A stretch of DNA of 64,000 nucleotides from CALAGJ01 sp964293305 (lineage in GTDB: Bacteria; Bacteroidota; Bacteroidia; Chitinophagales; Chitinophagaceae), in contig CAXYYO010000011.1 in assembly GCA_964293305.1 (NCBI GenBank), positions 24,894-88,893 on the forward strand. The letters run 5' to 3'. How positions within the stretch are numbered: position 1 is the first letter of the stretch; the number at the start of each line of letters is the position of its first letter. The position numbers were made by a program, and so were the translations under genes. Below, piece by piece: positions 60,773-64,000 of this stretch. Below the pieces are notes generated by a model, which was not told the DNA's origin, did not search any database, and was given only the letters and a program-made list of their open reading frames with translations.

Positions 60773-63421
60773 TTATCCTATTTCATTTCTAAATACCACC
60801 GTATTATCAAAAACATCTATCAATACAGGGGCTGATTTATTGATGCTGCCTGCCAGTATTTTTTTGCTCAGTTCATTTACTATTTCCTTTTTTATTAATC
60901 TTTTTAAAGGCCTTGCCCCAAGCTGTGCATCAAACCCATGAGCGGCAAGAAAATCTAATGTATAGTCTGTAAATTGAAGCTCAATACCATTTTGATGTAG
61001 CATGGATTGTAAAATACCCAATTGTATAGAAACAATCTTTTTTATTTCAGCTTGAAGTAGCGGCTGAAACATAATGATGTCATCTACCCGGTTTAAAAAC
61101 TCCGGCCTTATCGTTTCGCGAAGCAGCAGCATTACTTCTTTCCGAGTTTTCTCTACAATAATGTCTTTGTTTTCAGTAGAAATATTTTCAAAATTTTCTT
61201 GAATAATATGGCTGCCCATATTACTCGTCATGATGATAATTGTATTTCTGAAATTCACAACACGGCCCTTGTTATCCGTAAGCCTACCATCGTCCAATAC
61301 CTGCAATAAAAGATTCCACACATCGGGATGGGCTTTTTCAATTTCATCTAGTAGTACTACGCTATAAGGCTTACGGCGCACAGCTTCTGTCAGTTGACCA
61401 CCTTCATCATAACCCACATATCCGGGAGGAGCACCCACCAATCTTGATACGGTGTGCTTTTCTTGGTACTCACTCATATCAATCCTTGTCATCATGGCTT
61501 CATCATCAAAAAGATAAGCAGCAAGTGCTTTGGCAAGTTCTGTTTTACCCACACCTGTGGTGCCTAAAAATATAAATGAACCGATGGGTTTTTTAGGATC
61601 TTGTAAACCTGCCCTGCTGCGCCTTATTGCATCCGCCATAGCTGTAATGGCCTCTTCCTGTCCAATTACTTTTTTGTGAAGTTCATCCTCCAAATGCAAC
61701 AATTTTTCAGATTCACTTTGCAGCATTTTTTTAACAGGAATACCAGTAGCTTTACTTACATTTTCTGCAATATCTTCAGCATCCACTTCCTCTTTCAACA
61801 TTCGTTTAGAACCGGAATTTGCTATTTGCTCCGTCAGTCTGTTTATAATATTTTCCTGCTCTTTTATTTTACCATATCGTATTTCCGCCACGGTGCCATA
61901 TTCCCCATTTCGCTCAGCCTGTTCTGCCTGAATTTTATATTGCTCAATAGCGGCTTTAGCCTGCTGCACTTTTTCCACTTGTTCTTTTTCTTCTTTCCAC
62001 CGGGCTTTAAGGGTATCTCTTTCCACATTCAAATTTGCCAACTCAGTATTCAGTTCTTTCAGTTTTACTTTATCAGATTGTTTCCTGCCGGCATCCTGTA
62101 AAGCAGCTATTACGGGCATGGCATCAATCTCTCTTTTTATAGCTTCCCGTTCTATTTCCATTTGTCTTATCTGTCTTTCTAATTTATCTAATTCCTCCGG
62201 CATGCTATTCATCTCAAGCCTAAGCTTTGCCGCACTTTCATCTATCAGATCAATAGCTTTATCAGGAAGGAATCGGTCGGTAATATATCTGTGGGATAAT
62301 TCCACGGCGGCTATTATGGCTTCATCTTTTATACGTACATGGTGGTGTGTTTCGTATCTATCCTTTAATCCCCGAAGTATGGATACGGCGTCATCCACCG
62401 CAGGTTCATCAATCATTACTTTTTGAAACCTACGCTCCAATGCTTTATCTTTTTCAAAATATTTTTGGTATTCATTCAGTGTTGTGGCACCCACTGCCCG
62501 CAGTTCTCCCCTTGCCAGTGCGGGTTTTAGAATATTGGCAGCATCCATAGCACCCTCACCGCCGCCGGCACCTACCAGCGTATGTATTTCGTCTATAAAT
62601 AATATAATATCGCCATCGCTGTTACTCACTTCTTTAATAACCGCTTTAAGCCTTTCTTCGAACTCCCCTTTATATTTTGCCCCGGCTATCAGCTGACCCA
62701 TATCCAGTGCATAAATAATTTTCGATTTCAAATTTTCAGGCACATCTCCATTTACAATACGCATGGCAAGCCCTTCCGCAATGGCAGTTTTTCCCACACC
62801 CGGTTCACCTACTAATATAGGATTGTTTTTACTACGCCTAGAAAGTATATGTAGGGTGCGGCGTATTTCCTCATCACGACCTATTACAGGGTCAAGTTTT
62901 CCCAACCTGCCCAGCTCATTCAAGTTTCTAGCATATTTATTAAGTGCATTATATTCCTGACTCTGCGTTTGTGAAGTTATTTTTTCCCCTTTGCGCAGCG
63001 TATTTATGGCATCTATAAGCCCCTTTTCAGTAAGTCCATTTTCTTTCAGGAGTTTTGCTGTACTATCATTTCCTTCAAGAATGGCCAGTAGCAAATGCTC
63101 TGGTGTAATAAATTCATCACCAAATTTTTTCAACACATTGCCCGCTCTTAGTATCACATTATTAGCATCCCTGCTTACAGATTGAGCCGGCTCAGTAGCT
63201 GCTGTGGGTAGCTTTTTGAGCATTTCTTCCAGCTTTGTATCTACTAACTGTACAGATACATTATTTTTTTTCAGGAGATAATCAATGGTACTATTATCCT
63301 GGCTCATCAATGCTTTTAGAATATGTTCAGTTTCAATGTTTGTATGCTGTAGGTTAAAAGCCAATTGCTGTGCCTGTTGTACACATTCCGCAGCTTTAAC
63401 CGTAAAATTTCCTAAGTTCAT
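60773..63421 (-). CDS. clpB: ATP-dependent disaggregase ClpB
   Basis: An 882-residue Hsp100 chaperone that, with DnaK, pulls apart aggregated proteins. N-terminal Clp_N repeats (1-145), first AAA+ domain with GEPGVGKT and DEIHTLVGAGG, the long coiled-coil middle domain (about 400-520), which sets ClpB apart from ClpA and ClpC, second AAA+ domain with GTTGVGKT, DMSEYQEKHTVSRLVGAPPG and the DEIEKAHPD Walker B, and a C-terminal oligomerisation domain. The length is typical. No CIRCE-like repeat was seen upstream. Confidence 0.96.
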   Translation of the reverse strand: MNLGNFTVKAAECVQQAQQLAFNLQHTNIETEHILKALMSQDNSTIDYLLKKNNVSVQLVDTKLEEMLKKLPTAATEPAQSVSRDANNVILRAGNVLKKFGDEFITPEHLLLAILEGNDSTAKLLKENGLTEKGLIDAINTLRKGEKITSQTQSQEYNALNKYARNLNELGRLGKLDPVIGRDEEIRRTLHILSRRSKNNPILVGEPGVGKTAIAEGLAMRIVNGDVPENLKSKIIYALDMGQLIAGAKYKGEFEERLKAVIKEVSNSDGDIILFIDEIHTLVGAGGGEGAMDAANILKPALARGELRAVGATTLNEYQKYFEKDKALERRFQKVMIDEPAVDDAVSILRGLKDRYETHHHVRIKDEAIIAAVELSHRYITDRFLPDKAIDLIDESAAKLRLEMNSMPEELDKLERQIRQMEIEREAIKREIDAMPVIAALQDAGRKQSDKVKLKELNTELANLNVERDTLKARWKEEKEQVEKVQQAKAAIEQYKIQAEQAERNGEYGTVAEIRYGKIKEQENIINRLTEQIANSGSKRMLKEEVDAEDIAENVSKATGIPVKKMLQSESEKLLHLEDELHKKVIGQEEAITAMADAIRRSRAGLQDPKKPIGSFIFLGTTGVGKTELAKALAAYLFDDEAMMTRIDMSEYQEKHTVSRLVGAPPGYVGYDEGGQLTEAVRRKPYSVVLLDEIEKAHPDVWNLLLQVLDDGRLTDNKGRVVNFRNTIIIMTSNMGSHIIQENFENISTENKDIIVEKTRKEVMLLLRETIRPEFLNRVDDIIMFQPLLQAEIKKIVSIQLGILQSMLHQNGIELQFTDYTLDFLAAHGFDAQLGARPLKRLIKKEIVNELSKKILAGSINKSAPVLIDVFDNTVVFRNEIG

Positions 63422-63667
63422 TTTAAATTTTTTTAAAGGATGACTGAGGGAGCCAGCAAATAAAAATCCAGCTCAGAAAAAAGGAAAAAATGTCAAATAA
63501 ATCCAAGACTATCAGCAATAATTACTGCTTTTTAGCAATGAAAATGACAGTAAGTCTTCAAAGCGAAAAATGAGCAGTAGTCAACCATCATCGCATCCAA
63601 TTTTGTATTAGACAAATAGATGCCTTCTTTGATGTATAAAAAATAAATGGCCAATCAAAAGCATAAT

Positions 63668-63791
63668 TTTCGCCCTACGGGCAATGATGATTCAGGCTGC
63701 GTGATTGTGGGTGAAACGAAGTAATTTCAAATCAAACAAATAATTCTATCACAAAAAATATATTTTAGACATTTCGCCCTACGGGCAATGA
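63668..63791. repeat. Two copies of a 20-bp dispersed repeat with GCCC/GGGC palindrome
   Basis: TTTCGCCCTACGGGCAATGA occurs at 63668-63687 and again at 63772-63791, and similarity continues for about a dozen bases downstream (ATGATTCAGGCTGC versus AGATGCAGGCTAC). The core GCCC-TAC-GGGC is a small palindrome. It looks like a short interspersed repeat of the REP kind. Confidence 0.7.
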
Positions 63792-63856
63792 AGATGCAGG
63801 CTACATCATAGCGAATAAAAGAAGCAGTCTTCTTTATTGGGAGGAAGCCGAACCCC

Positions 63857-63892
63857 TCTGCATCATGGCGATGAGGCACGACGAAGCAATCA
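63857..63892. repeat. Dispersed repeat fragment of the GCGAGGCACGAAGCAATC kind
   Basis: The stretch GGCGATGAGGCACGACGAAG followed by CAATC resembles, with small insertions, a short intergenic repeat common in Bacteroidota genomes (ATTGCGAGGCACGAAGCAAT). It abuts the truncated integrase. Recognition is from memory of the pattern and needs a genome-wide count. Confidence 0.35.
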
Positions 63893-64000
63893 ATATCAAT
63901 AATCAGAAAGACATCGACTCAGAGCGCAGGCAGATAAAAGTAGAACAAGGCAAAGGTAAAAAAGACCGTTACACTTTGCTATCCATTAAAACCATAGAAA
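63865..64000 (+). pseudogene. 5'-truncated tyrosine integrase, running off the window
   Basis: The end of the window encodes KDIDSERRQIKVEQGKGKKD followed by RYTLLS, the first-arginine-distal region of XerC/D-like tyrosine recombinases (x-DID-xx-R-x-I-x-V-x-QGKGxKDR). The expected upstream part (SAM-like domain, catalytic Arg I) is missing: sequence before it is a repeat with CGATGAGGCACGACGAAGCA, not integrase. An in-frame ATG at 63865 exists but would give a protein lacking the first catalytic arginine. It may continue beyond 64000. Confidence 0.6.

Overview
The window looks like a chromosomal segment of a low-GC member of the Bacteroidota, probably in or near the order Chitinophagales. The evidence is two-component propeller regulators ending in a HTH, type IX secretion (T9SS) C-terminal sorting domains, many outer-membrane barrels and lipoproteins, a CarboxypepD_reg-type TonB receptor, and promoters of the Bacteroidota type (TAnnTTTG at -7, sometimes with TTG/TTTG about 20 bp upstream). 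I could not fix the genus. I saw no rRNA, tRNA, CRISPR array or intact insertion sequence.

Layout. 1-3662 holds small housekeeping and stress genes: the start of ogt, csaA, an OsmC protein, a GNAT, a Pmp3/YqaE-like protein and rsgA. 3679-27265 is a beta-1,3-glucan (laminarin-like) utilisation locus. A propeller/HTH regulator (minus strand) is divergent from a run of ten plus-strand genes: a glycosidase fused to an outer-membrane barrel, a glycan-binding lipoprotein, a GH16 laminarinase lipoprotein, a GH149-type beta-1,3-glucan phosphorylase, an exported GH17, a GH30 lipoprotein, a GPH sugar symporter, a second GPH symporter fused to a GH17 domain, two more cytoplasmic GH17 proteins, and a T9SS-secreted glycan-binding protein. 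27460-38426 holds a GNAT, a DinB-like protein, an AraC regulator, a small haem/membrane protein, a secreted PQQ sugar dehydrogenase, a TonB receptor with its surface lipoprotein, and acetyl-CoA synthetase. 38630-51633 holds an OmpA-like protein and two large paralogous T9SS proteins built from PPC-type repeats. Each of these two lies divergent from a two-component system, one NarL type and one LytTR type. 51777-63421 is housekeeping: rimO, rnpA, yidD, pafA, nrnA, an FKBP lipoprotein, elaA, an outer-membrane barrel, an amino-acid permease and clpB. The last 600 bases hold short dispersed repeats and a 5'-truncated tyrosine integrase.

How the glucan locus probably works (inference from domains and signals). 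The surface lipoproteins and GH16 cut and hold the glucan. There is no SusC/SusD pair, so the glycosidase-barrel fusion is the best candidate for an outer-membrane entry point. GH17 and GH30 lipoproteins trim chains and side branches. The two GPH symporters carry oligosaccharides across the inner membrane, one of them delivering them directly to its own cytoplasmic GH17 domain. Soluble GH17 enzymes and the phosphorylase then yield glucose-1-phosphate and short sugars.

The clearest regulatory signals are three identical 9-bp repeats at exact 21-bp spacing between divergent promoters at 49577-49699 (the architecture of LytTR sites), and an 11-bp-spaced direct repeat plus a perfect inverted repeat around the glucan-locus promoter (6687-6839).
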